Assembly (NCBI GenBank): GCA_019637555.1
Contig: JAHBVK010000036.1
Location: 1 to 64,000, forward strand
Direction: 5' to 3'
Length of the DNA stretch: 64,000 nt
DNA from: Anaerolineae bacterium
GTDB lineage: Bacteria; Chloroflexota; Anaerolineae; Aggregatilineales; UBA2796
The translations under genes were made by a program, and so were the position numbers. Positions 1 to 8,658 of this stretch are shown here, piece after piece (the stretch's first letter is position 1; each line of letters begins with the position of its first letter). The notes below the pieces were generated by a model. It ran no database searches. It saw nothing but the letters and a program-made list of their open reading frames with translations, and was not told the DNA's origin.

Positions 1-25
1 GCCCTGATTGCCACCGATCCCCACG

Positions 26-1390
26 CTACTGCCCCGCAGCGCCGATCTGCACCCAACCAAGCGGAATAATCCTATCAACATCACTTTTCAGCTTTACAGA
101 AAAATCAAATTCGATAATGTTAGAAGATGCTAGATTAACAAAAGTAAGCGTAGCAATTCCATCTTCGCAGCGTTTGCTGACGTGTTCCGAATAAGCTACA
201 TAAGCCCCATCAGGTGACACAGACAAATTACAGGCAATTGCTCGGACTTCGCTACTCCCTAGCGATATTGCCTTATTTGCCGAGTCGAGTTTGACCATGC
301 CAACGGAAGTCGGTAAGAAGGTATCTACACTTACGTTTGCAGTAGTACGAAAGAATAAACTTTTTGTCTGTGGATCGTTTGCCCATTCCGTAGCAGCAGC
401 GTCGATTATCTTAATGGAATTGGTATTGGGGATCGTGAACTCCACTGTTTCGGTCAATAACTCACGATTACTCCCCACAATTGCACCGATTAGCAAGATT
501 GTGTCATCAAGCCAGAAGGTCGAATATTGTCCAATAAGTGAAATTGCCCCTTCTGTCTTACGCGCCTCATCGGTGTAGTGCGTCAATTGAATGAGGTTTC
601 CACTCTCTAGATCGAGATAAAACACCTCTTTTCGAGCTTCCAGAGCAGTAAGATCACAAACCGAAACTAAGCTCAAGTAGCGACCATCCGGTGACCACGC
701 CATTGAACAAACTGTACTAGCAACTACGGAATTGCCTAAAAACAAACTGGACACATCAATACTTCGATCTATAGATAAACTGACTGGATCAAGTAGCTCG
801 ATAGAAAATGTGCATTTGCCGTCATCTGTGCAATTGCTACGTTCAAAGGCGAAAAGGCTTGAATCAGGTGACCACACCATCCGTGAATAATGCAGAAGGT
901 TCTCTGCTATCGGAGTTAATTTGTTCTCCTGCAATGCATAGAGATAAAGCGTAATGCCATTATCGGTAAGGATATCGAAGGCAAGATAATGACCATCCAG
1001 TGACCACGCCACAACTTGACTTTGCCGACTCCGCATAGAGGAGTTTAGGGCAAATCGTCCAGCGACCAGATCACGAACTTCGCTAGTTAAGGTATTGAAA
1101 AGGCGTAGTCCGCCACCTGTAGGATTAGGTGTGTAAAATAAGGCAATCCAATCTCCATGAGGAGACAATAGGGCATCACTGAGTTTTCCCATTGAGGAGG
1201 GCAACTGTATAGTAGTTTCCTGCGAGATCGATTCATTTGAAATAACTAGGATCGCTATTTCTGGATTGCCTTCGGTGGGAATATAGAGATAGGTATATCC
1301 GTCTATAGGCTGTGCAAGTATTTGAACCGTACTACTCAAGCAGAAAAAGCAGAGCACACTAATTGCTAGGATTTTCTGCCACATTTTCAT
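26..1390 (-). CDS. Secreted WD40-like (PD40) beta-propeller protein, copy 1
   Basis: A 454-residue protein with an N-terminal hydrophobic signal segment (about residues 5-26, ending near ILAQ), so probably exported. Repeated W/S-SPDG-type motifs (WSLDGHYLAFD, WSPDSSLFAFE, WSPDGRYLSLV, VSPDGAYVAYS) are typical of TolB-like/PD40 beta-propeller blades. It is a paralog of the gene just upstream (1418-2770) and shares its C-terminal signature PLGWVQIGAA. The ribosome site GAGAGGTCGAG lies directly before the ATG. No catalytic residues are recognisable, so a binding or scaffold role is likely but unproven. It is the last gene of a three-gene minus-strand set. Confidence 0.75.
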   Translation of the reverse strand: MKMWQKILAISVLCFFCLSSTVQILAQPIDGYTYLYIPTEGNPEIAILVISNESISQETTIQLPSSMGKLSDALLSPHGDWIALFYTPNPTGGGLRLFNTLTSEVRDLVAGRFALNSSMRSRQSQVVAWSLDGHYLAFDILTDNGITLYLYALQENKLTPIAENLLHYSRMVWSPDSSLFAFERSNCTDDGKCTFSIELLDPVSLSIDRSIDVSSLFLGNSVVASTVCSMAWSPDGRYLSLVSVCDLTALEARKEVFYLDLESGNLIQLTHYTDEARKTEGAISLIGQYSTFWLDDTILLIGAIVGSNRELLTETVEFTIPNTNSIKIIDAAATEWANDPQTKSLFFRTTANVSVDTFLPTSVGMVKLDSANKAISLGSSEVRAIACNLSVSPDGAYVAYSEHVSKRCEDGIATLTFVNLASSNIIEFDFSVKLKSDVDRIIPLGWVQIGAAGQ

Positions 1391-1417
1391 CTCGACCTCT
1401 CAAGCCACTAATCCAAC

Positions 1418-2770
1418 TTATTCCGCCGCGCCGATCTGCACCCAACCAAGCGGTACGATGCGATTACCTGCTCCAACAGAGCCAAGTGGAATTGTGTATT
1501 GTGCTGCCCTTCCTTCGTCAACATTATAGAAAGCGAATCCCAGAATCGGATTCTGGCAGTTGTTCTCAGAATGAATGGAGTACGCCAACACCATTCCGTC
1601 AGGTGACCAATCCAAATTACATCCTGCTTCGAGAGATTGAATTTCAGAAACATTGTTGGCTTCTAAGTTTACTAGCTTGGTTGAAACTGACTCTGGACTT
1701 AGATCATTAGCGTTATAGGCTTCAACAAAGCGTAGCGCAACAGTGCTATCAATTGGGTTGAGTTCCCATTCTTCACTATTTCCCTCAAGTAACAAAGTTG
1801 GTTTGAGGTCAGCAAAGGTATACGAAAGTGTTTGTGAGAGCATAGACAGATTGCTGTAAACAAGCACACCTACAACTAACGTACCGTCCTTTTGCCAGTA
1901 CATTCTGTAGTCTCCCGCTGCAATCATTGAGCCTTCCTGCTGTAACATTTCCCGCTTGAAGTTCGTTAAACGCTGCACTTTTTCAGTCTGCAAATCCAAT
2001 AAGTAGATTTCCTTGATGATGTCAATTGAAGTTAGGTCGCAGTTGAAAATAAATCCGATGTACCTGCCATCCGGCGACCAAGTTAATTTGCAGAATCTCG
2101 CGCCAAAGGGAATTTCTAGAGCCGCCGTGAGATCGTAAGATTTTTCAAGTCTGTTGGTTGCGGCATCAACTACTGTGATCGTCTGATTGCACGTAGCTGC
2201 TTCACAGGATTCACTTACAACAGCGAGGCGCGAACTATCCGCTGACCAGACTATCGAGGCGGGAGAAGCAAGTTGTAATCCCATACTGCTGAGTTTTTGA
2301 GTAGTGGTATCAAAGATATGGACATCCCACAAATCTGTGACCGCTGAAGATACCGCAATAAATCGACCATCTGGCGACCAAGCCACTGTCTGATCGAGAT
2401 CGTCATAGCTGTTTATCACAGTGGATAATTTGCCCTTTAGGAGATCGCGTGTCTCCAATGTGTCAATATTCACCAATTGGAGAAGGTCATTAGCACTCCC
2501 GCCAATTGGCGCAGCAAAAATTACCGCCAACCAATGACTCTCAACCCCAAGAATCACTCGCGCAAAAATATAACCTTCAGGAACAGGGAGAGACTTTACT
2601 ATTGCCACAGATTCTCGATGAACTAAATGGATCGAAGTGCTCCCCGATTGCTCAATGTGTAAAAATGCGTAGGCTGCATTCGTGGGTTGAGCTTTGACAA
2701 TGACACGATAGCGATCAAGCTGTGGGAGAGACAGCGCGAGGAAAAGCAAGATCAATAGCTTCGGTTTCAT
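1418..2770 (-). CDS. Secreted WD40-like (PD40) beta-propeller protein, copy 2
   Basis: A 450-residue paralog of the 26-1390 protein with a hydrophobic signal segment at residues 4-20 and blade motifs WSPDGRFIAVS, WSADSSRLAVV, WSPDGRYIGFI and WSPDGMVLAYS. It ends in the same PLGWVQIGAAE tail. The two genes are 27 bp apart, and the spacer repeats the spacer upstream of this gene, so they arose by tandem duplication. Sequence divergence is considerable, which suggests an old duplication with preserved fold. Function unknown; most likely an extracytoplasmic propeller. Confidence 0.75.
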   Translation of the reverse strand: MKPKLLILLFLALSLPQLDRYRVIVKAQPTNAAYAFLHIEQSGSTSIHLVHRESVAIVKSLPVPEGYIFARVILGVESHWLAVIFAAPIGGSANDLLQLVNIDTLETRDLLKGKLSTVINSYDDLDQTVAWSPDGRFIAVSSAVTDLWDVHIFDTTTQKLSSMGLQLASPASIVWSADSSRLAVVSESCEAATCNQTITVVDAATNRLEKSYDLTAALEIPFGARFCKLTWSPDGRYIGFIFNCDLTSIDIIKEIYLLDLQTEKVQRLTNFKREMLQQEGSMIAAGDYRMYWQKDGTLVVGVLVYSNLSMLSQTLSYTFADLKPTLLLEGNSEEWELNPIDSTVALRFVEAYNANDLSPESVSTKLVNLEANNVSEIQSLEAGCNLDWSPDGMVLAYSIHSENNCQNPILGFAFYNVDEGRAAQYTIPLGSVGAGNRIVPLGWVQIGAAE

Positions 2771-2787
2771 CTCGACCTCTCAAGCTG

Positions 2788-3555
2788 CTAATCCAACTTA
2801 TCCCTTAGCCGATCCTTGTACTGCTGTTTGAACTGCTCGGCACGATCCACTGAATCAATCGCTTTGGTCAGCGGATGCGTCGAACGCACTAGCGTCTGAT
2901 CACCGCTGGGCGCACCCGTGCCGCGCCGCGATCCGATCTCCCACGCGCCCGTGATCACGCCGATCAGCAGCGCCCAGCCCAAGACACTCCGCGCCGTCTC
3001 GTCCACTGGATCGACGTAGCCGGATACGGTCAGATAGCGCACCACGCCGCCGCCCGTCTCGTTGACTAGACGCTCGAACTCGGCATCGAAATTGGTGTTC
3101 ACGCGCGTATATAACCACAACGGTTGCCCCATCGCCTTCGCCGCTAGTGCGTAATCGCGGATTTGCTCCAGATCGCGGGAGTCATAAAGCAAATTCTGCG
3201 CGTTCTTCACTTCAGCGATGAAATTAGTGCCAATGAAATCGGGACGGCGAAACGGCGATTGCATGGTCACGTTGGCGAGGCAAACGCTGCATTGGTTGGG
3301 ATCAGGTTGCCCGCTGTTGCAAATGCACTTCAGTTGATCAGCGTCGTTGTTGTTGGGCAGGCGCAAATCTTGGGCGAGGACACGCTCTCCATCACTGCCG
3401 ATCTCCTGTGCGCGTCCTTGTCCGGTGGTCAGCGGAATTTCGCTGGAGTAGCGCCGTCCCGTTGGATTGGGCGCGGTGAAGTTGAGCAGCAGCACAATGC
3501 TGATCAGGGCGCAGATCAGGCTGATGGCGAGAGCGAGGCGGCGTAGTTTCTTCAT
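2788..3555 (-). CDS. Membrane-anchored protein with restriction-endonuclease-like (Tox-REase type) domain
   Basis: A 255-residue protein with an N-terminal membrane helix (residues 7-26) and a second hydrophobic helix at about 190-207. Between them lie a Cys cluster (C77, C79, C89, C92) and a segment reading RRPDFIG, then FIAEVKNAQNLLYDSRDLEQ. This spacing of Asp106, Glu115 and Lys117, followed by a helix (QIRDYALAAKAMGQPLWLYT), matches PD-(D/E)XK nuclease folds found in polymorphic toxins. The core is only about 60 residues. It is first in a minus-strand set with two secreted propeller genes (17 bp spacing). It could instead be a non-catalytic structural relative. No immunity gene is recognisable next to it. 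Confidence 0.55.
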   Translation of the reverse strand: MKKLRRLALAISLICALISIVLLLNFTAPNPTGRRYSSEIPLTTGQGRAQEIGSDGERVLAQDLRLPNNNDADQLKCICNSGQPDPNQCSVCLANVTMQSPFRRPDFIGTNFIAEVKNAQNLLYDSRDLEQIRDYALAAKAMGQPLWLYTRVNTNFDAEFERLVNETGGGVVRYLTVSGYVDPVDETARSVLGWALLIGVITGAWEIGSRRGTGAPSGDQTLVRSTHPLTKAIDSVDRAEQFKQQYKDRLRDKLD

Positions 3556-3683
3556 CTGACGGCACTCAATGTAGTTTAATCGCTATGATAATGATACTCC
3601 CTGTGCGTTCTCGGAGGCGGAAAAGTCGCCCGTTCGTTGATCAGGTTGTGATCTGATCCGTGCGGCAGTAGTGATAACGATCA

Positions 3684-3851
3684 CCGGGGGCTAAAGCACT
3701 CCGGCTACAAATCTATCCAAGTAAAAGTCGGCTGAAGCCGACTCCCGCCTTGATCAGCCACAGAACCAACTGACCTCAGCTAGTTTCCCGTAAGCCGACT
3801 TCAGTCGGGTTTTAGGGTATTTACTTGTAGCCGGATTGCTTTAGCTTCCGG
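3684..3851. repeat. Composite palindromic repeat, family A (MITE-like)
   Basis: Long imperfect inverted repeat filling most of the 3556-4023 gap. The outer arms 3690-3710 and 3825-3845 (GCTAAAGC..CCGGCTACAA) are complementary with very few mismatches. Inside are a perfect 8-bp hairpin (AGTCGGCT/AGCCGACT, 3726-3743) and a related one at 3793-3810. A second copy, interrupted by another element, lies at 57503-57892, and a lone arm at 39931-39950. No coding potential. Confidence 0.8.
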
Positions 3852-4023
3852 CGCACCATTGCCACTCTTGCGAAAATGAGGCTTCTGTTCCTACGACTGC
3901 TTATGCTATACTTCCCCACCCCCTACCCCTTGAAACATTTCTGCTGATCGCAGCCTTGACGTTGAGATCAGTTTGTAGCGACCATCCGTTGACCTGTTTG
4001 TTGAGCCAAGGAGAACGCCGATC

Positions 4024-4437
4024 ATGAATCAGACACAAGTGGAAGCCTTTGTCAGTTCATTGGAGAACGTTCAGCGGGAGGAGAATTTCGGCTACGCATT
4101 TTTCTTCGTCGGTGAGGATCATCGCGTCCCCTTCATCTCGATCTCAGATTCGGACAACGACTACGACACGGTATCCAATCTGAACCGCGAAGGAGTCTTT
4201 CGCCTCAACATCGGCGTCGGCAGAGAGACGTTCAAAGCGCTGCTTGGTGACTACGATCCGGCGGCTATCGACTATTCGCTCCTCAACACCTTCCTACCGC
4301 ATCCCGAATACGCCAAGCAGCATTTCGTGTGCATCCTCAATCCATCTGGCGACAATGTGGAGACGACCAAGAAGCTGATCGTTGAAGCGCACGACCTCGC
4401 CGCATCCCGTCTACAGCGTCGATCAGGCAGCGAGTAG
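4024..4437 (+). CDS. DUF6194 family protein
   Basis: A 137-residue protein preceded by a good ribosome site (AAGGAG, 8 nt before ATG). The features FRLNIGVGRETFKALLG, the Pro-His of LPHPEYAKQHFVCILNPS and the C-terminal helix with paired Arg (LQRRSG) match the DUF6194 family of small cytoplasmic proteins of unknown function. Full length for the family. It is convergent with the following GNAT gene (6 bp between stops). The family has no established activity and nothing here adds one. Confidence 0.7.
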   Translation: MNQTQVEAFVSSLENVQREENFGYAFFFVGEDHRVPFISISDSDNDYDTVSNLNREGVFRLNIGVGRETFKALLGDYDPAAIDYSLLNTFLPHPEYAKQHFVCILNPSGDNVETTKKLIVEAHDLAASRLQRRSGSE

Positions 4438-4443
4438 CGACGA

Positions 4444-5019
4444 TCACCAATCGTAACCCGGTAGAAAGATCGTCTGTGTCCTGAACGCTTCCTGTGATCG
4501 ACGCGCTTTGTCACTGAGAAATAGCATCATGGCGAAGTAGTTGTGTGGCTCTAGTGCGCCGATCTCACCGATGTTGGCGGTCAGATCGGGGACGTGCGAC
4601 CAACCACATTGCCCGTAGAACCCTTCCAGCTTGGGATCGCAAAACAAGATGGCGATGTCAGCATCGCCATCTTCGTGGATCAACGCGGTAGCGGCATCGG
4701 CAACGATTCGTCCGTGTCCCTTATGGCGAAAGGCGGGATAGGTGAACACATCACCGAGGCAATAGGTTTTGAAGCGTTCGCCCGCGTGTTCGACCTGCAC
4801 CCATGACAAACGCGCGTGGCTGATCAGGGCATGGCGTTCGGCAAGGACGACGTGCTGCGGATGCTCGTCCGGTGGCAGCATTGGCGCCTCAAGATCGGGG
4901 TTTTCCGCGTAGGCGTCGTACCACGTCAGGCGTATGAAGGCACGAATCTGGCACTCCAGCTCTGGCGGCAGGGCTTCATTAAAGCGGTAGATGGTGAGTT
5001 GTGGCACCGAGCACTCCAT
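4444..5019 (-). CDS. GNAT family N-acetyltransferase
   Basis: A 191-residue protein with GNAT architecture. The acetyl-CoA loop region is GDVFTYPAFRHKGHGRIVADAA (about residues 88-109), where HKGHG stands for the Q/RxxGxG pyrophosphate loop. It is followed by the motif B strand and helix IAILFCDPKLEGFYGQCGW. Substrate cannot be told from sequence. Convergent with the DUF6194 gene. Confidence 0.75.
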   Translation of the reverse strand: MECSVPQLTIYRFNEALPPELECQIRAFIRLTWYDAYAENPDLEAPMLPPDEHPQHVVLAERHALISHARLSWVQVEHAGERFKTYCLGDVFTYPAFRHKGHGRIVADAATALIHEDGDADIAILFCDPKLEGFYGQCGWSHVPDLTANIGEIGALEPHNYFAMMLFLSDKARRSQEAFRTQTIFLPGYDW

Positions 5020-5185
5020 CAGTGGTGCGGATAAGAGTGCCGCAAGTATGCCACATGCGGTTCATGGCACGCGCTAACCAGAGGTTCGCCGCCGATTCTT
5101 ACACGATTCTTGCGTAACAATCGCTGCCTTGAGCGCATCTAGATTCTATGAGTAGGAATCGGGAAAACACATCCCGGAGGCAACT

Positions 5186-5458
5186 ATGGAGCGCGAAACT
5201 TTAGAAACCATCCATCAACTGGCTAATGAGCGCTTGCAACTCTACATCATGGCGAGTCACCAGCGTCTAGCAGACGAGCAGTACGCTCGTATCGATACGA
5301 TCACTGCACGACTGTATACACTGTGGGATCAGTACCGCCGCGAACTTGCTGCTAACAGCCGCGAGTCTCAGGAGCGCGTCAACGCGGAACGCCGCTTTAG
5401 TGCATTGGCAGCGCGTCGCGCACTGGCTGAGGACAGTTCGGATAATCGCGCCGCTTAG
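5186..5458 (+). CDS. Small helical protein of unknown function
   Basis: A 90-residue, charged, Arg/Glu/Ala-rich protein that should be almost entirely alpha-helical (possible coiled coil, residues 20-80). A strong ribosome site (CCCGGAGG) precedes the ATG. No Cys, no membrane segment, no recognised domain. Stands alone between divergent and convergent neighbours. Confidence 0.6.
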   Translation: MERETLETIHQLANERLQLYIMASHQRLADEQYARIDTITARLYTLWDQYRRELAANSRESQERVNAERRFSALAARRALAEDSSDNRAA

Positions 5459-5475
5459 CCGCTTAACGGAAGGCG

Positions 5476-5901
5476 CTATTCGGGCGCTATTGCGATCGCA
5501 TCAATCTCTACCAGCCAATCAGGATTGCCCAGAGCAACAACGAATACAACGGTGATCACGGGTGGTTGATGCTGGTTCCCCCAGATTTTTTGGAACACCT
5601 CAACGGCAGGCTGTGGCGACTGTCCTTGCAGCACGTAGATCGTCCATTTGACGATGTGATGCAGGTCAGCGCCCGCCGCCGTTAAAATCACCCGCAGGTT
5701 CTCGAAGATTTTCTCCGTCTGTCTGGCAAGGTCACCCTTAGCAACTACTGCGCCCTGTGCATCAACGGCATCCTGCCCGCCGATATAGATCGTTTTGTGG
5801 TTGCCCGTCACGGTAATGGCGTGGGTCCAACCGCGCGACTGCACCAAGCCATCTGGATTCAAGTGCTGCACTGGTTTATCAGTGGTATTTGTGTCGCTCA
5901 T
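5476..5901 (-). CDS. RidA/YjgF/UK114 family protein
   Basis: A 141-residue Rid-family protein. The ATG at 5901 is chosen over an upstream in-frame start at 5988 because GAGGAG lies just before it and the family fold begins right after. The features YIGGQDAVDAQGAVVAKGDLARQ, the NLRVILTAAGADLHHIVKWTIYV stretch and the C-terminal PDWLVEIDAIAIA are typical. The usual terminal VEIEAIA motif is VEIDAIA here. The Arg that contacts the imine carboxylate in RidA proper is not evident (region ALGNPDWLVE), so it probably belongs to a divergent Rid subgroup. Enamine/imine hydrolysis is a family inference only. Confidence 0.8.
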   Translation of the reverse strand: MSDTNTTDKPVQHLNPDGLVQSRGWTHAITVTGNHKTIYIGGQDAVDAQGAVVAKGDLARQTEKIFENLRVILTAAGADLHHIVKWTIYVLQGQSPQPAVEVFQKIWGNQHQPPVITVVFVVALGNPDWLVEIDAIAIAPE

Positions 5902-6115
5902 TACTGCTCCTCGTGAAAACAACTGCACGTCAGCGCCATCAATAATAGATGCTTGTCTAAAGCAAAAGTAGCTAAGGTCGGGGGACATGACCTTAGCTAC
6001 TTCCGTTTGCTGTACGCGCTACCAATAAATCCCATTCACCTGCTGCGCCAGCCATCCCACTATTACAATTACAACCGCTATCTCACTACAACATCCACAT
6101 TCACTTCAGTTCCAC

Positions 6116-6841
6116 TTACAACACTTCGTGATGTTCCGGCTGCGAACGCCCCTGTCGGGGATAAGAGCGTACGCGGTAGGTACCCTCATCAGCGTTATCT
6201 TGCTCAATGTGATCATCCGCTTCACCGTTATCGAGTCCCATGTTGGCACGGGTCATGCGATACTCGGCGATCTCTTCGTGGCTCAGAGGCTGCGCATCCT
6301 CGTTAAAGCGATCCCAACCGCGTTCACGCCATGTGTGCGCTTCTTGATCCAGATCGATGGGGTCGTATTTCTCAAGGATGGCTGAGACATGCGTAGCAAG
6401 GCTGTCATCAACCTGTACCGAGAGCAGTGTGCCACCGCGACGCAAGCCTTCCGCGTAGATATCGGCATCTTCTTCTTCGATGTCGTTGGTTTTGACGAAC
6501 GCCGCCACTACTGCACCCGTCGGTGCACCTGCCGCCGCGCCAATCGTACCGCCGACCAGTGCCGCTGCCAGTGGTCCAGCCGCCAGCACCGGACCGATGC
6601 CCGGTACCGCCAACATGCCCAACAGTGCCGCCGCGCCGATGCCAGCACCCGCAGCCGCGCCGACTACCGCGCCTTCGCCTGCCTTTACAGCATCCTCAGT
6701 CTTGACGTAGCGGTCATAGTCGCCCGTCGTATTGTTCGCCATGATGCTGATCGCGCTGCGATCAATGCCCTCGCGCACCAAGTCGTCCATCGCAGAATTA
6801 GCCTGATCGAATGAACGATAAAGCGCCACTAACGTTTGCAT
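6116..6841 (-). CDS. General stress protein 17M/YflT-like protein with glycine-zipper membrane segment
   Basis: A 241-residue protein when started at the ATG at 6841, which has the ribosome site GGAAAGGGTG; the longer in-frame start at 6904 lacks one. The N-terminus (MQTLVALYRSFDQANSAMDDLVREGIDRSAISIMAN) resembles the heat-induced YflT/GSP17M domain. Next comes a Gly/Ala-rich double hydrophobic stretch with glycine-zipper spacing (about residues 55-120), then a second ferredoxin-like half (GGTLLSVQVDDS) and an acidic tail. Probably a membrane-associated stress protein. Monocistronic. Confidence 0.7.
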   Translation of the reverse strand: MQTLVALYRSFDQANSAMDDLVREGIDRSAISIMANNTTGDYDRYVKTEDAVKAGEGAVVGAAAGAGIGAAALLGMLAVPGIGPVLAAGPLAAALVGGTIGAAAGAPTGAVVAAFVKTNDIEEEDADIYAEGLRRGGTLLSVQVDDSLATHVSAILEKYDPIDLDQEAHTWRERGWDRFNEDAQPLSHEEIAEYRMTRANMGLDNGEADDHIEQDNADEGTYRVRSYPRQGRSQPEHHEVL

Positions 6842-7182
6842 AGAAAACACCCTTTCCAGTACCGTTACAAGTTGTGTTTCAACCGACAAATCTTCACATT
6901 TCAAGGCAACATTTACAGTACGACCCTAATGTACGTCCGTTCCGTGTTGCCTACCTGAGCTATTAGGGCTTATTCAAAATAGGTCAGTCGGGTGATCTGC
7001 AGGCGGGTGAGCGCTTATAGACTTAATCGAACTGGCTGAGAGAGCAGCAAACGCCGGAGGCTGAAAAGCCTTAAGCTTTAGCCGACAGCGCAACGAGCTA
7101 TGATCCTTGATAAACGAGCCGCCATTCTGCATAGTGAGTGGATTGGCTGGCGACGTTGGATGAGTTAAAAGGACAAACGTAA

Positions 7183-7686
7183 ATGACCAATATCGGGAAA
7201 CCGCAACTAACACCGAACTTGAACCTGCGCAGCGCGGCGATGTTCGGCTTTTTTGTAGGACTGCGCAGCATGACGCCCGTTGCCTCAATGATCACCGCCG
7301 CCCACGAGCGATACGGCGACATTGATCAGGGTTTACCTAATTTCCTCAATACCGATCTGCTGATCTGGGGATCACGCTTGCTGGCGCTCGGCGAATTGGG
7401 GGCAGACAAACTGCCGATCCTGCCCGCACGTACCGACCTCCTGCCGCTACTAGGACGGATCGGTGTGGCGGCAGGGTTCGTAGCGGCAATGGAACGTCGA
7501 GACGGACGATCTTCACTGCTGCCAGTGGTGGCAGGGATAGGTGCATTTGTGGGCAGCCACGTCGGTTATCAGGTGCGTAAACGACTCAAGGATCGCTTGC
7601 AGATCCCCGATCCAGTGCTGGCGGTGGCTGAAGATGCACTGGTCACAAGCGGATCATCACTGCTGGCGCGGGAGATCGTTTACTAG
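7183..7686 (+). CDS. DUF4126-like integral membrane protein
   Basis: A 167-residue membrane protein. The family signature GLRSMTPVAS near the N-terminus and the GELGADKLPILPARTD motif match DUF4126 proteins. Hydrophobic helices are at about residues 18-35, 90-105 and 110-127. Function of the family is unknown. The upstream 6905-7182 gap shows no other clear feature. Confidence 0.7.
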   Translation: MTNIGKPQLTPNLNLRSAAMFGFFVGLRSMTPVASMITAAHERYGDIDQGLPNFLNTDLLIWGSRLLALGELGADKLPILPARTDLLPLLGRIGVAAGFVAAMERRDGRSSLLPVVAGIGAFVGSHVGYQVRKRLKDRLQIPDPVLAVAEDALVTSGSSLLAREIVY

Positions 7687-7703
7687 ATCTGGGACCAACG
7701 TGA

Positions 7704-8447
7704 CTATTTAACTGCCCGAACGGTGAGAATCAAAGGGCAGTTTGGATCGTTAGTGTCTAGTTCCTCGCGCTTCAGATCACCAGACCCCAAACCGTAGAGA
7801 AATGCGGTAACGGTTAAGACGTTGCCCCACGCTTCTACCTTCAGCTTCTGTGCCTCGAAGAAGGCTAGAAAATCTTTCTCCAAGGCTAAGCGCATCCAAC
7901 GCCAGTAGTCGTGAAAATCCCCATCTTCTCCATATACCAGCGATGCCATCGCCGCCACCGTAATCAGCGCCACACCGCCGGGTCGCAGCAGCCGTTTGGT
8001 GGTCTGAATGGCGGCGCGGTAATCGTAAATGTTTTGCAGCACCTGCGTCAGGATGATGCAGTCGAAGGAGTCGCCCGGTACATGATCGGCGCTGGTCAGA
8101 TCTGCCACGATAGTAGTCCCCGGATGCCCCGCGACTGGCATTAGCACTTCACTTTGGGTCACCTGATCACCGCCGTAGCGCAAGGTATAGCGGTTGCTTT
8201 CGACCTCCAGGACTCGTCCACGAATGTCCTGTCGATTTGCCGCCAGAAAATTCTCGATGTAGTAGCGATCCACAGGATGCCCGCGGTCCAAACCCCACCC
8301 TGCCGCAATCGGCGTGGTGCGGCGCAGATCGCCGAAATTCACCTGACCAATCGTCGGTTTGGTCAGCAGCAACGATGGACGCTGCAGGATACCGATCTGT
8401 GTCGGTGTTAGGAGCCGCCACAGCCAACGCTTCACCCGACTGAACAT
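7704..8447 (-). CDS. Class I SAM-dependent methyltransferase
   Basis: A 247-residue protein with a degenerate glycine motif (GRVLEVESNRYTLRYGG), an acidic strand (IVADLTSAD), the post-motif FDCIILTQVLQNIYD and LLRPGGVALITVAAM. These place it in the Methyltransf_11-like group. The extended N-terminus and its divergent position next to the GT4/deacetylase/flippase genes suggest methylation of a glycan or glycan precursor (inference). Confidence 0.75.
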   Translation of the reverse strand: MFSRVKRWLWRLLTPTQIGILQRPSLLLTKPTIGQVNFGDLRRTTPIAAGWGLDRGHPVDRYYIENFLAANRQDIRGRVLEVESNRYTLRYGGDQVTQSEVLMPVAGHPGTTIVADLTSADHVPGDSFDCIILTQVLQNIYDYRAAIQTTKRLLRPGGVALITVAAMASLVYGEDGDFHDYWRWMRLALEKDFLAFFEAQKLKVEAWGNVLTVTAFLYGLGSGDLKREELDTNDPNCPLILTVRAVK

Positions 8448-8658
8448 TGATCCTTCCCTCCATGCTGGCGCACGTAAATTCCGTTTGTTATAGGTTAGCT
8501 TACCGTGTATATTTGTAACTTATAGAGTTGAAAGATCGTAGAGTTTGCCCGAACAACAGAGCGCTCACTTTCAGGTGCTTGTCTCGTCATCATCCCCACA
8601 CAAACGCCTCTCAGCTTAAAGCGAGCGCGCTGAAAATAGTCTATAAGCGGAATACTAG

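Noticed and set aside
6480-6710. Plus-strand Ala/Pro-rich frame opposite the glycine-zipper segment
   Set aside because: Shadow of the Gly/Ala codons of the minus-strand stress protein.
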